Origin: Rosellinia necatrix
Taxonomy: Eukaryota; Ascomycota; Sordariomycetes; Xylariales; Xylariaceae
Direction of reading: 5' to 3'
Length of the DNA: 64,000 nucleotides
Assembly (NCBI GenBank): GCA_021209875.1
Contig: JAGYVD010000005.1
Coordinates: 186,001 to 250,000, forward strand
Shown: positions 47,154 through 59,805 of the stretch, piece by piece
Position numbering within the stretch: position 1 is the stretch's first letter
Layout: every line of letters starts with the position of its first letter
Position numbers and translations under genes: made by a program
Notes under the pieces: model-generated
What the model saw: only the letters and a program-made list of their open reading frames with translations
The model's database searches: none
Told to the model about the DNA's origin: nothing

Positions 47154-49046
47154 ATTACAGGGACCTGTAGCGGAATCCTGCTTAGACGGTGCATGGAAAG
47201 GGCGTCTGGCATATAGGGCGATTTAACACCTTCTCGCCCGGTCTCACGACTGGTTCGGCCACTCGGTACGGACACTTGCATAGATCTGGGTTACGGAGTT
47301 TTTGGTGTCTTCTCAGCAATTTTCTCCGCGTGTTGACTGTTCATCACAACTTTACTTCTCAGCCTTTAGTGGGGGTGAAGAGAGATTTCGAACTAAGTCC
47401 AACCAGGGTGCTAGTGAGCAGGGGTAGCTCATTGTTCTTTTTTCCTTCTTCCTCATTTTGCACACACACACACACTTCACACCTCCCATCTCGAGAGGAA
47501 ACGGTAGAGGGACGAATGCATATGACTCGGGCGTTTATTGGCAAATCATTGTAGAAGCCGAAAGTGGCCGGGTGGGTTAAGCTCAAAAAAAGCTCCTCAC
47601 CACTAATGAAGGCACATGGAACGATTTCCTGCATACCCCCGGACAAAAGGGAGACTAGGTGCATTTTTCTCTTGTCACCGATTTGGCCGCGGTCAACACC
47701 AGACTACCCATGCAGTTGCACAGCATTCGTAAACAATCAATAGTGGGCGGGATATGGGGAACATGCTCACGGCAAGTCGTTTCTCCTTTACTCTTTTTTT
47801 TTTCTTCTTTTAGATGTCACCCCGATCGGGGACTGGAACGTAGATATTCCAAGAAGCAAGAGACAGCAATACACGAACAGTGCTCTTCTTGCGCTGCATT
47901 CAGTAATGGTATGCTGTCCAAATTTCATGACTTCTATAACGTCAGGGAGGCAGGGCCTATTGACGGGAGATTGAGACACATGCAGCTCGGCCCAGCCACA
48001 TGCGACCGACTCAACCTACACACGCCTTCGTCACTCTCCTAGATCACAAGACCGACCCGTGTTACTCAGTCGACGGCTATTCACGATATTCTGTTTCCGA
48101 AAGGATAAGACCGTCCCTGCTGCAGTGCTCCGAGAAGTACCACCATGTTTGTAGAAGTGATTGGCTTCGTAGCCTGCCGAAGCTTTTATGGACTAGTTAG
48201 TCAGGCTACGAAAAGCAGCAGGGCAGGCATCTATTTGCGATCTCGGCGATCTTGACGATCTCGAGCCGTGTCCGCCGACCTATTGACATACCCTGATGCG
48301 TATACACGTGCATGTCTCATTTGAGCATAGATATATCAGATCCATAAGACCCCTTCGCCTGCCTGTATTTCTGTAAAAAGTGGAGGGTGCCATCCGATAC
48401 GCACATACCTCCCGGGCAACAACCCTGACCAGAAGATCCGGTACCAACATGCTTCGTATTCGATTGGCGTGTGTTTTCTTCTAGTTTCATGCTCTCACTC
48501 ACTACCTCGGCCACGGGACTATATACATCTTGTGTGTAGGACCGAAAAACCAAACGCCACCTCTATGCATGATCCGCCAATTAACTCCTATATTCCTCAA
48601 GAGAGCTCCCTGATATAGCTTGATGTCATAGGAGGGGCCAATTGGCCGAAGGGAACCATGCTTTCCACAGGAGGACGGCGCCCATTGTTTCACAGGGGAG
48701 TTGAGACAAGATTACTCTATTGAACACCGCTTGGCACCTGGGGGAAACTAAAGATGCAAAATGTCAAAGTGGCAGAGCGTCTTTAGGGAGGTAGAATCAT
48801 AGGATTTCATTAGAAACAGAAGAAGTTAACCAGATCCTAATTCCAAGAAATTAATTATAGAAAAAAAAAAAAAACCTTCACTTATCATAAGCCCAAGCCC
48901 TTTCTTTCCCTTTTGTCCAGAAATCCGGGCGCCAGCCAATTGGCACAATGGTATATCCAAGCACAATCCAACAAAATCGGCCGACTCTAACGTATATAAA
49001 TCATACATACCCCCAAAATCCCCCTCGGAGTATCAAGACGCATTTG
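47154..49046. other. Intergenic, no gene seen
   Basis: This is the 3' side of the Nudix gene (+) and of the membrane protein gene (-). There are several short unsupported frames, a (CA)n run at 47461-47474 and poly-T/A tracts. Confidence 0.45.
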
Positions 49047-50954
49047 CTACCTGTCGTTAAATATATCCCGGCTAGACCTCGTACTTATATTACTCCCACC
49101 GCCAACCCCGGAGAGCTCCCTTCGTCTTATATCATCTCCTCTCGGTCCGGTAGCGACGCTACTGAGTCTCGGCCTGCCGCGATTGAGCATGCTTTCCCTC
49201 GGTGGCCCGGTGCGTCCCCTGGGAAACGTAGCAAAGGTGCCAGCCGCGTTTTTAGGCTGCCCCGAAGACATCGCTCCAGCCAGGCTCGACGCGCGCAAAG
49301 TTGTTCTATTGGGGTTTGGTGGCGACACCGGACTTGTGTTGGTTGGTGTTGGCTCATTTGATTCCATGTCGCTGCTATCTCTGAATACAAATCGATTTTG
49401 ACTTGCTGTTGTTAAACGTATTGGTGGGCGCCAACCAGGTGTCTCCGTCTCTGAGTTGCGGGTTGAGCGAGCGCTCACGCGTCGCTCATTAGGGGGTGGC
49501 TCTGTAGTCCTTGGTGGTTGAGCGACGATGTTACTTTGTGATGGGTATTGTGCATTTGGTCGGTTTAGGGCGGAAACGGGGGTCATTTTTGGAGATCGAT
49601 CTAATGCGGCCACTGCGGGCAGAGGAGGCATAGGTTCCGTCGTAGTCTGCTGAAAACCTGCAGAAGCGGGTGATTTCCCTTTGTCACTACCGACTCGGAT
49701 GAGGCGGACAGTTGTTGCACTACTAACACCGTTGTCCTTTTGTAGCCGGAAAACCGATGATTTCATACTGGCCGCATCATCGGGTTTGCTATCCACATCG
49801 CTTGTGAGGGCTCTCCCGCGCTCGCCTACCTCCTGATTGCTATAGCCACTAGTGGTGGGGGCTGTATTATTGCGTGCCTCGCGCTGAGCCTTCTTAGAGC
49901 GTACGATTGGGCTTAGACTCGGCAGCCTAAAGTTATCTGTTGGGGATCTAGAGCCTCCTTCGAAACGGGGGAACCGCGGACTTGGTGAGCCCCGGACAGC
50001 AATAGGCTTTTCATAAGTTTTCGTTTTGCCATCTAGAGCCTCTCCTTTACGAGAGGATCTCTTGCGCCTGTACCGCAGAAACAGGCAGGAAGAAGCCGTA
50101 CTCAATACGGCGGTCCCAATGATTGATACTGTGACAATGATCGCAAGATTTGAAGTCGATATAGAACTTGGCTGCGCCGGTTCCGCCGGTTCGCTTGTGC
50201 TGCCCTACAGGCTATCAGATCCACTTCATTGAAAACTAAGCGTAAACAGACTTACCCCAGTACCACTTGCATCTGCTTTAAATGCCTGGATTTTGCTCGC
50301 TGCAAATTGACTTGCTGCAACTCGCGCAGAACTGACAGCGTTATTGGCGCTGCTCTGGACACTTAAGATCTGGCTGCTCATGCTGGACAACGAGCGAGAT
50401 ATTTGCTCGCTTGCGCGTGCGTTGACTGCGGAAACAGCACTTGATGCCGAGGACTGCGTCTGGGATAATTGCCGGCTGACTTGATCGGCTTCTTGGTTTG
50501 CCGATTGTACAGCTTGATCCGCGGACTGCCGCACAGACTGAGCAGACTGCGAGACCGAGGAAGCGCTCGATGAGATGGACGATATAGCATCTGTGGCGGA
50601 CTGCGAAAGGGATCGGAGTTGCTCTGAGAGTGCCTGGATCTGGCCATCATCTTGCCGCTGTCGTAGCAATGGCATCACCGTTGGCGTGGGTATTTGCGAA
50701 GCTGGTGCTCCCCGTTCCACTGGAACACTTGTGAGCTCAACCGCCCTGCCTAAAAGCATTCCCGATCTAGGTTTCTCCCCGATAACCTCATGAATCACTA
50801 CTTCGTGTAATGTCGGCTCCTCAACCGGCAGTTTCTGCGTAAGAACGGAAGACGCCAATTCGACGCTGGGGTTAACCTCATGGCTGTAGGTTAAAGCCTC
50901 TCTAGTGGCTGCCACTATTAAAAGCGAGTAACGCAGGAGCCAGCTCTGCTGCAT
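49047..50954 (-). CDS. Type I single-pass membrane protein, possible surface sensor
   Basis: Two minus-strand exons: 50256-50954 and 49047-50204, one 51-nt intron; 618 residues. The N-terminus MQQSWLLRYSLLIVAATREA resembles a signal peptide. Residues about 105-225 are a Ser/Ala/Gln-rich helical segment with heptad-like spacing. A short Thr/Ser/Pro stretch leads into a membrane helix LAIIVTVSIIGTAVLSTASS near 250-275. A stop-transfer LRYRRKRSSRKG follows, and then about 330 residues of Ser/Pro/Arg-rich, probably disordered cytosolic tail. The layout (signal, Ser-rich ectodomain, one helix, basic tail) resembles Mid2/Wsc-type cell-wall stress sensors, but no WSC cysteine domain is present. No family could be named; the sensor role is inference. 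Confidence 0.72.
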
Positions 50955-53277
50955 CGTTCATAAATCCATAGTACACGTTGATAAGTGTTCGTCGTCGCCT
51001 AGGCGCTTGTTTGTGAGACTAAAAGGAATGGAAGGACGAAATAAGCGGACAAGGGTGAGTCTAACAGCGATGTCCCAGGTCATATGATAGCTGACTGTAC
51101 GGATATGGACGGTTGACCGCCATCGTGTCCCTGCCGCTCAATTCAATCGTTGATAGCGAGAGCTCCGGGCAGATCATGCATTCGTGTTTGACGAGCTGTG
51201 AAGCAGGTTTGGAGGCCTAAAATTGGAGCATGTCCAACCGAGGGCCTGGTAGCCAGTGACCCGGGGAGCTGGGGTGCGCGACCGGTAAGGCCGTCCTATG
51301 TAGATGGACTAGTCTAGTCAATAGGGCCGGGTTAGCCATCTGAATTTTTCATTTGACCTGGTATCTCCTGGGCGGAGAGGTGTGTGATCTACAACTGGAA
51401 ACACCGTAGCGAAATGCAGCCAGGACACGGGATCGAGGCGACATGGGCCAAGAAAGCGGGGGACGAGCCGCATTGGAACAACCCAGGCAGGCTCGGTTAC
51501 GGTCCCGCGTTAGCATCCCGCGTGCCCTCGCGAGGTACCGTGGCAGAGGCGATAACAGCGACCCGCGGATCTACCCCGTGATTTATGCTTCTGTAGAACG
51601 GAGGTGATAGCGGAGTCAATACGGCCTGCTCTTATAGCTTGAGGTTCGTTTCTAGATCTCCTGATCAGCATACCAGAAATAAAGTCGAGAGATAGAGCAA
51701 ATTAGGCAAATTACTTGATCACCACTATGTTTCTCCGAGGCCTCACATGTTTAGAAAACATACAATCGCCATTGAGGATTGAGGAAGAGGATGTCCGAAG
51801 CCGTACGAAGCGGTCCGAGGGTGTAGGAGGATAGACATCTCGTGGGGGCCACGTTCGGGTATCGGAGCATCTGCGAGGCCTGGCCTCGCTTGAGACGGGT
51901 GCGAGGAAGTTGAGAAGTCACGGTTGCAGAATGGCGTGCCTGTCTTGACCAGGGGAGGGCAGAGGCGTTGGCTGAAACAGCTGCCCATCTCGTCACAGCA
52001 CGGGTAGTAAGACGCCGGTGACGACACAAAGCCTACCCATGTAGCTGGGTCAAGGGATAGTGCAGATAGCGCACACTAAGCATTCTATCCTCCTTGAATA
52101 TTCCATACCATCTATTTCGAACAGGCGCAATAGGAGATTCGATATCGGCGTGGTTATGCAGTTTAGAGACCGCATATAGTTAGTTACCTATCCTCATATC
52201 CTCGTCGACAAGGTATGCCGAGACCGATCTGTAAGCTCAATAGGCGGCATTCGTAATTGACCCGGACGGACGTCTACCGCTATCGAGTGGTAGGTAGTAT
52301 CATAGGGGGGTAGGTAGTTGACATTGGCATACTGGCGCTATTATATCCCACCAACTTACCTACCCAGGTATTCCCCATTGACCTACGAGATGTAAGTTAT
52401 ATATATCCCATAGGTAGCTTGAGCAGGATTGGTCATTGATGAATTGCCCATAGTTCGACAGGGGTCATCGAACTCTTGAGTGCCTACCCGTTCTAGCGAT
52501 GCAACCAATTGTAAACCAATTGTATGGGTAATGCGCTTCTAGAAGGATGGTAAAAGACCAATGAATGGTTGAGATGGTTACAAGACCTCATGCACATAGA
52601 ACTCAACCCACTACCTATCCACGTTGGTAAGAACTGCCGCTACCTAACTACACGGATGGACCTACTTGTACTGGCCTACCCGTATTTTTTTGGGCTTGTA
52701 ATTCGATCCATATCTTAGTTGCGGTATATATAAGGTACTTTTATGCATATATATATGCGCGATAATACCTAACTAGTACCTAATAGATAATACTGCGGGT
52801 GCTATGCTATCACCCACGGCTTGCGCCTGACCAGTGCCGTAACCACCTAGGCAGTTACTTTCCTGGGTACTTGCTCAACAGAGCGCAGAGACTCTGAGCT
52901 CGTGGGTATGAGCCGTGCACGTGCCACATGGCGCGTCAAGTTTCTCGTAAGTGACATCAGTTAGCGATACCACCTAGCCTAGAGAGGTACCATGCACCAT
53001 TTACGATTCACCATTTACTCGAGCATAGCAGCAGCGACCCTCTACTGAGCACTGCCCCAAGCCTTCTCACATCGCCATCATCTACACTACCTACTTTACC
53101 TCGTTACTCTCATCTACCTACTTTGAAGAAGAAGAAGAAGAAGAAGAAGAAAAAGAAGAAAAAAAGGGTCGCGCCACATGCCGTAGCAATACTTCTCGAA
53201 CATCTGCTCCATGGACGATCGGCGCATCGAGAACCCAAGAATACAGAACAATACCTTGGCTCTGATCCCATGATATA
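50955..53277. other. Intergenic, no gene seen
   Basis: 2.3 kb upstream of the membrane protein gene (-) and of Lsm1 (+). The right half is AT-rich with CCTA-type motif copies (about 52288-52372). No convincing gene; open frames near 51384 and 51743-52029 lack recognisable features. Confidence 0.45.
53124..53166. repeat. (GAA)n / poly-purine tract
   Basis: Nine GAA triplets followed by A-rich purines lie about 110 bases upstream of the Lsm1 start codon, probably in the core promoter or leader. Confidence 0.92.
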
Positions 53278-53923
53278 ATGGAGCATCTCAGCATCCACGA
53301 CCCGCCGCCACAGCCGGGCGGCGCCCTCCCTCCTCCGCAGGCCCAGCAGCTACCACCGCAAATGTTCACCACCGCCGCCCAGCTGCTGGACCTCACTGAT
53401 AGTAAGGCTGCCAGCTAAGGTGTCGGCTCTTTCTATGGTTGACCGCGACATCTAGAGAAGCTTCTGCTCGTCCTCCGAGACGGCAGGAAGTTGATAGGCA
53501 TTCTCCGAAGCTGGGACCAATTCGGTATGCGCCTTCTGCCCCCTTCCTCCTCCCCTCGCTTTCTCTATCAGCATTGGACCTCACATGTGGATCTGGCACC
53601 CAGCGAACCTTGTGCTCCAGTCTACCGTCGAGCGTGTATTCGCCGCCATCTCCGACCCCCAAGACCCTCGTCCTAAGGGGCTTTACGCCGATAAGCATCA
53701 CGGAATATTTCTTGTAAGAGGTGAGAACGTGCTACTGCTGGGCGAGATCGACCTCGATAAGGACGATGACCCACCGATTGGTTACGAGAAAGCCGAGCTC
53801 GCCCTGGTCGAGAAGCTCGCAAACGACCAGAAAGCCGCCGAAAAGGCCAAGGAGACAAAGAGGCTGAAGCAATTGGCAACAATAGGATTCGAGGGCGAGA
53901 ACATGGGAGAGATTCTACTCTAA
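53278..53923 (+). CDS. LSM1: Sm-like protein Lsm1
   Basis: Three exons: 53278-53401, 53456-53524, 53604-53923; 170 residues, introns of 54 and 79 nt. Lsm1 is the subunit that makes the cytoplasmic Lsm1-7 ring specific for deadenylated mRNA 3' ends, where it promotes decapping with Pat1. Sm1 reads LLLVLRDGRKLIGILRSWDQ followed by FANLVLQSTVERV. Sm2 is GIFLVRGENVLLLGEID. The C-terminal helix is long and charged (AELALVEKLANDQKAAEKAKE), typical of Lsm1. The N-terminus is Pro/Gln-rich. All joins keep frame. Confidence 0.94.
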
Positions 53924-54520
53924 AAGACATAATGTCCAATGAATTCTACCCAGCGCAGATTTGACAGAGCCGAGGAAGTGGAAATGGTGTCATCATCACT
54001 GTGAGAAACCATCGAAGATGGACTGCGGTGGACGATAGCGGCAGAATATTGTGAAATGCCCTCCCACCAGCAGAGAGTTAACCTCTTGATATAGCCTAAG
54101 CATGCGGGAAGGTTGGAAACAAACAGCCTCACCTTCCCAACAAGCAAGATCAGACGTGGTAGTGTTGAATTACCAAGCTAGAAAATGCTCCCGGGGCATT
54201 CTTCTGTCTGTTGTGCTTTCTTGGGTTCTACGTCCTTGCTTTTCCCAATACAGATTCCTCTATTGCTTGCTGATATCCTAATTGCTCGGAAGAAAGAATT
54301 CATGTGCTATGATGACCTATAAGCCAGAACTAAAATGCAAAGAACTGGTTAAACAAGATAGAGAGTCCTGAAGGCTCCAGGAATTAATATAAAAGCTAAA
54401 CGAACGACTTGATTAACCGAGACACAAAACTCTTAACATCCTTATATCGGCACCAACCTTCCTCAGCTAAACATGCATTGAGGGATTCGGTCCGCATTAC
54501 AAGACCTAACTATCAGACGA
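53924..54520. other. Intergenic between convergent genes
   Basis: This is the 3' side of Lsm1 (+) and the six-hairpin glycosidase (-). Nothing recognisable. Confidence 0.5.
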
Positions 54521-57130
54521 CTATAAGCCAGGGATAAATCCTTCGACTCTTACCTTCCAGTCGGCGGGGAAATGCGACCCGGGCTCTTCATCCCATCCAC
54601 CGGCCATCATAGCGATGGCAAGTAAGAACGAGCCAGAGCCCGGGAAATAAGGGGTAGGCACCCTCGACCCTCCTTCGGGGTATCCAGCATCGTCGAATCG
54701 AAACAGGGGGTCTAAGAGATACGCGATAGCCTGATCGATGTCTCCCAGGCGCAGCGAATTCACTACAACGCTCAAAGAGTCAGTAATTTCGTCTCTCTCT
54801 TTCTTTTCTTTTTCTTTTCACTTTTTTTTTTTTTTTTAAGGTACGATCTATGTATATTTCGGCCTCGTGGGGAATTGGGGTTAGGGGATGGGGGTTTCAT
54901 GTTGGGCCAAGAAAAGGGGGCTAAAATGCCGAGAACGGGTCATCAAAGATACGTACTAGCGACCATAGGGAAGTCCCAGCCCCAGCAGCCGTCCCAGGCC
55001 CAGAGGTCGCGGATCCTCGCGGCCGTGTTCCGCACAACGGTCAGGTTTAGCGGCGGGCCGGCGCGCGGGGGCGGCAGGAGCCCGAAGATGGCCGCCATGG
55101 CCGGGTGGTCGGTGACGGTGTCGGAGCCCGGCGCCCACATGTCCGGGATGCCCTCATAGAGCGCGAAGGCGTCGCCATCGCCGACCGCCGCCGTCGGCAG
55201 CGGCGCCAAGTGGTCGCGGACGTCGACCCACGCCGCCGGCACGGGGAGCCGCCCCCGCTGCCGCTCCCGCCAGCGCACGGCGACGTCGAGCCCGAAGCGC
55301 CAGTACGCCAGCTCGAAGGCCGCGTTGCGCGTCGCGTTGGGCCCCGTGTTCTCCGACGCCGGGTACATGGGCGGGCCGAGGTCGTAGAACCCCGTCGTGC
55401 CGTTGCGGAACGCGTACGACGCCATGAAGTCCGCCGTCGCCGCCACGATCCCGTCCCACTCCGCCAGCACGCGGGCGGCGGGGCCGGAGTCGGAGCCGGA
55501 GACGGAGCGGTACTCCGTCTCGGCGAAGTACAACACGTGCGGCTGCTGCCAGATCAGCAGCGAGTTGATCTCGCCCGGCGCCGAGCGCCCCGTCGGGTCT
55601 GTCATCTTGCCCCAGCGCGCGCCCGCGTAGCCCTGGGCCCCGGCGCGGTCCAGTGACGAGGGGAGGTACGCGTCGTAGATGCGCGGGACGCTGCGGCGCA
55701 GTAGGGGGTACTTGTCCCAGCGCGCGAAGTGGAGTAGGTGCCATAAGATCATCTCCAGCTGCGTGGTGTCGTTAGGACCAGTGAGCCGAAGTTGGGAGGG
55801 GGGGGGTCATCATGCTTACGTGGAACTTGCCATACCAGCCATTGTTCACCAGACCTGTCAAGTTCATAGCGTCAATTCAGGATCGATACCTAGCTTGGTA
55901 GGGTAGGGTACGATTGCTCGATCATCTTACCTGACTCTGTTTACAATCAGCACGCCCCCCTTCAAAAGATAAAATATGGACAGAGAAACACATACCTTGC
56001 GGCGGATATGCTGAAGCTGAGTTGACAGCTGTTAGGTATTGAGATAGGATGATCCGTCGTTGCAGCTCCGCCGCCTTCTCCGAAGAAGCGGCGGAGAGAT
56101 CTACGAATGCTCCTGAATTCCAGAAAGATTCCCACCATTGGCTCGATGCGTCTTTGATCTGGGACACGCTCGGGATCTTGGACGTTGTTGGGCCCGGTGA
56201 AAACGCTACGGATAGTGTAATATGCTTCTTCTCACCCGACGGCTGCAGCAAGTAGCGGTGTGTCCCATCGACAGGGCCAGTAATGTTGGCCGCGGCGTCC
56301 CAGCGGAAGGAAACATCGTAGGATGTCTCGTCCAAGTCATGTCGTATAGTTGCAGATGTCTCCTGTAGACGCAACAAAGTACTATTATGGCTGTTCGTTG
56401 CGTTGAAGACCCCGACGAACGGGGCATTGAACTTATTCTGAGTTGGATAGGGGAAGTCGAAAAAGATCCCCAGCGACCCCGTCGCGAGTAAGTCCGATTC
56501 GACTGAGATCCCAATCGAGTCCGAGCTCGCGTCTGCCCATGTCTCTACGCGGACCGCGGTACCTTTATACTTGAACGAGGATGAGATCTTACCGGTCCAT
56601 AGATCTAACTCTTGCGTCTTCTCCTGCAGATCCCCTTCGGCTGTCTCTTCTCCGCGGAACGAGAAGCCGATCCGTGCGAGGTTTAATCTCTGAGGATTTT
56701 GTATCAACCAACTTGAGATGTCGCTCTGCGCGGGATTAGGCTGGTTATAATTCACCAACCGGCCATGTGTCCACCAATCCAAGCCTACAAAGTCTACTTG
56801 AACGTATTAGTCGAATAAAAAGCCACCCAGGTTATCAGTTGGCGTCCCACCTTCAACCGATGTTTGGCCTGGAGTGGTGGGCAGACTGAAATTATGCCAA
56901 CCCCAAGTCGACATAGTCGCAAAGGGGCTGAAGGTTTGCAACCCGGTCACATCGACCCCAAAGGCAAAATTGCCATTGCCAACTTGTAACGGCGTAGTAA
57001 CAGAGCTCGCATTGCGGCGGGGATTAAATCTGCGAACTACCGCTTTTCTATCGATTCGATGGCCAGTGGCGGGAACCGTTGGTATGCATATGGCTTGAAG
57101 AATACCCACGACGAGGACGGGGAAATGCAT
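54521..57130 (-). CDS. Secreted six-hairpin glycosidase
   Basis: Six minus-strand exons: 56851-57130, 55996-56793, 55931-55936 (6 nt), 55820-55854, 54957-55758, 54521-54762; 720 residues. The N-terminus MHFPVLVVGILQAICIPTVP is a signal peptide. The body has the layout of the fungal six-hairpin (alpha/alpha) glycosidase superfamily: GNGNFAFGVDVTGLQTFSPF, GLDWWTHGRLVNYNQP, SGLVNNGWYGKFHLEMILWH, then the C-terminal RDLWAWDGCWGWDFPM. NxS/T sequons are present (for example NATR, NLTV, NHST-like). Substrate and GH family number cannot be fixed by eye; GH65/GH95-like clans are nearest in layout. The 6-nt exon AGTCAG is required to read PPQESGLVNNGWYG. Exons 5 and 6 are separated by a 194-nt intron with a poly-T tract. 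Exon 5 is markedly GC-rich. Confidence 0.85.
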
Positions 57131-58060
57131 TGTAAATCGCTTATATCCCTGTAGAGTCCACCGAGTCCACTAGACACATACGATTACACTTTATGCAGCA
57201 CTCAGGATCCCCATGGACGAGCAGGACGTTTTATAGAACATATGCCCCGCCCACCCCCCGCGAGACCCGGGACGGCACGGCATCTAGATCTGTGGGGTAT
57301 CTACCCACAGTTGCGTTGGATCTGGGATCTCGGTGGGATGTATGCCGAACGCTGGGGGGAGAGCTGGATATGTCCAGTCGGTAATATTACCGAAGCCCTG
57401 ATGGATCATTTTAGAGTCGCATATTATGACATGCCTAAATTTACAGGGCTGAGAGCTCGATTGATCTGCATAATCTCGTTAATCTTTTTAACATCCTATA
57501 CATAGTTATGGGTTGCTCATCGTAATAATATCAAAAGAATATCCTCATCTACACGTTAAAGGGGATTCAACCCTTGCAGTATTGGCAAGCATACCTGCGG
57601 TATTATTATTACCCGTTAGGTCAGAGTAAATGGAATAGTGGAAACTCAATCCGGTACGTACTCTTGTCTGCTTAGGTTCGTTACCCTAGGACAAACGCCT
57701 TTATCAATACCATGGATTACCAACCCTACTGAAAGGGGAGCATCCAGTTTTAGGACACTCTGTTGGCAGACTATTCACAGCCATGTTCGGCTTTATCCTT
57801 TACGGCTAGCACAACATATCTCAGGGAAAATATCCGAGTTCCAACCTTTTCAAGTAATATAATATTAAAACGTCCACAACGTTGACAAACAAAACGATGT
57901 TCAAGCGATATCTAGCTAAAAACTAAAAACGAAAGGACTGGTCGAACTGCATTATAACAAAAGCAGTGATAACTACAGAAGTCGTAGGTTGTTAGCATGG
58001 GCTATAAAGTCTACAACTCTGTTACTCAAACAGGATAATATAATATATGCAATAAAGTGC

Positions 58061-58082
58061 AAAAAAAAAAAAAAAAAAAAAA
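58061..58082. repeat. A22 homopolymer
   Basis: Twenty-two consecutive A. It could be a relic of retroposition or simple slippage; no element is recognisable 5' of it. Confidence 0.95.
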
Positions 58083-59591
58083 GAGACACTGCGCCTGTAC
58101 TAACACTTTAGTTCTAGCCTGTCCTAAAATAGGAACTCCTCGGGTAGGTATTTTGGGTGACAACTGTCAAAAGTACATTGCTGCCTTGACACCTAAGTCC
58201 TCGTATTCATAATATCTTACTCACATTTCGCTTAGTTTCAACATGTTCGCCAGCTCACGATATCCTATCAGAAGCCAAAACACAAGACCCTGGGCATTGA
58301 CCAAGATTCATAGCCCCCTTCAGCATCCCGAATGCTAACGGAGGCAACATACGTGGAGCAAGCCACAAATTCGGGGGTTGGATGTAACGTACACTGGTGG
58401 TATTTCGTAGCAAACCGGACCAGATCGGATGCGACACCAGCAGGTCGCTATCGCCTCCCATCCCACAGACAACGTGCTCGCTCGTTTACCTCGTTTAGTA
58501 GTGTTCCTACGCTGTGCTCTGTACGATAGTATGTAGATAATAATAATAATCACACTCGTAATACGTCGTTCCGGGCACGATAAACGAGAGAACTACGGCT
58601 GATGTGGCAGCGCGTGACGAATCTACCAACAAATGCCGGCACTTGGGAGGCGAATCAAATGTCTGTGCCACTGCCGTATTCTTACGGGAACAGATTGATG
58701 TTCCGGGGGTGTATAGTTAGTTCGTGGGCCCGTCCGCGGATTCCATATGCTTTGGGAGGTATACCCTGTCGTCGAGCATCTTTTTTAAGATTCTACCGCA
58801 TAGTTCCACTCCAGAGTAGTATTCGGGTACGGCGACGAGGATGCGGAACCGGGTTTTACTCAGCTGGGTGCGTGTCCACGCAGCCGGGCCAGCGTGGATT
58901 TTCCAGCTCCGTGCGCGTACATCCACTGGCAGGTTTTATTTGGGTAGGATGAGGTATATTCCCTTTAGATCCTAGATGCTGGCGCAGCCGGGTTGCTGCG
59001 GACAGTTGACGTCTCTCTTCGGCGAATCAACCGTGTTTGGACGTTGGGATGCCTAACGAAAATAGCTTAGGTTCGACAAACTAGCTGTTTCAGAACACAT
59101 TCTTTGCGGTGGTGGCGTTCGCTCCTTGTCGGTACTCTATGTCGCGCAGCGGAGCTTACCAACCAGTTAAGAATGCTTTTGACGACCACATACTCATCTC
59201 GCTAAGTTCTGTCCCCCCCTGGAGAACCGATACTACCCAGATTTGATAGAGTTATGAAATCTTCACGAGCCGAGGAGAATCTGCCACGAGGACTGTTATC
59301 CCTAAGTAGCGGTGTATAGGTAACCCTTAGCTCCGTTATGCAGTTTCGCTCGATACACCACCGGCTCATCAGGGGGAACTAAAAAAGAAGTTTTTTTTTT
59401 TTGGGGGGGTGTGTGAAAACCTCCGAAACCGGGAAGTAGCAGGTAACCGAGCTATGTTCCGTGGAACACACAGAAATATAAGGATGAAAGATACAACAAC
59501 CGTCTTACACAGGGCAACTTCCTGCCCATGCGGTAAGCGCCAGGTTTGTGTGTTTAGTTTCAGATTGCTTCACTATTATTGTCGGTTACAC

Positions 59592-59692
59592 ATGTGTTAT
59601 AGCCTTCATTAATACTAAGACAAAACGATGTCGGTGTAAGTAAGGCAGCAGTCGATGGAGGCGTGTTTGGGTCCTCCATGGCTATAACACAT
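59592..59692. repeat. 13-bp inverted repeat with 75-bp spacer
   Basis: ATGTGTTATAGCC at 59592-59604 is exactly inverted at 59680-59692. The spacer contains a smaller GGAGG/CCTCC pair. It lies about 115 bases before the SRR1-like gene. It could be a hairpin or a minute MITE-like relic. Confidence 0.7.
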
Positions 59693-59805
59693 ACCATTTA
59701 TATTTATAATTGATGACTGAAAGGCAGTTAATCAACAGAACAGGGCTTCATGATCTTCACTCCACTTGCTTCTAACTTGCTCTTTTCGCCGGTCTTTGGT
59801 TTACA

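Larger units (their letters stand above)
57131..59805. other. 2.7-kb gene-poor region
   Basis: No gene supported. It contains an A22 run at 58061-58082, an ATA/AAT run near 58530-58545 and a pair of 13-bp inverted repeats at 59592-59604 / 59680-59692. Some segments (58.6-59.5 kb) read like decayed sequence but match nothing I can name. Confidence 0.45.

Noticed and set aside
55105..55744. Long Arg/Ala/Gly-rich frames on both strands
   Set aside because: Shadows of the GC-rich fifth exon of the six-hairpin glycosidase, which alone carries family motifs.
59100..59400. Possible rRNA-like or decayed transposon fragment
   Set aside because: No segment could be matched to a known rRNA core or to transposase motifs by eye.
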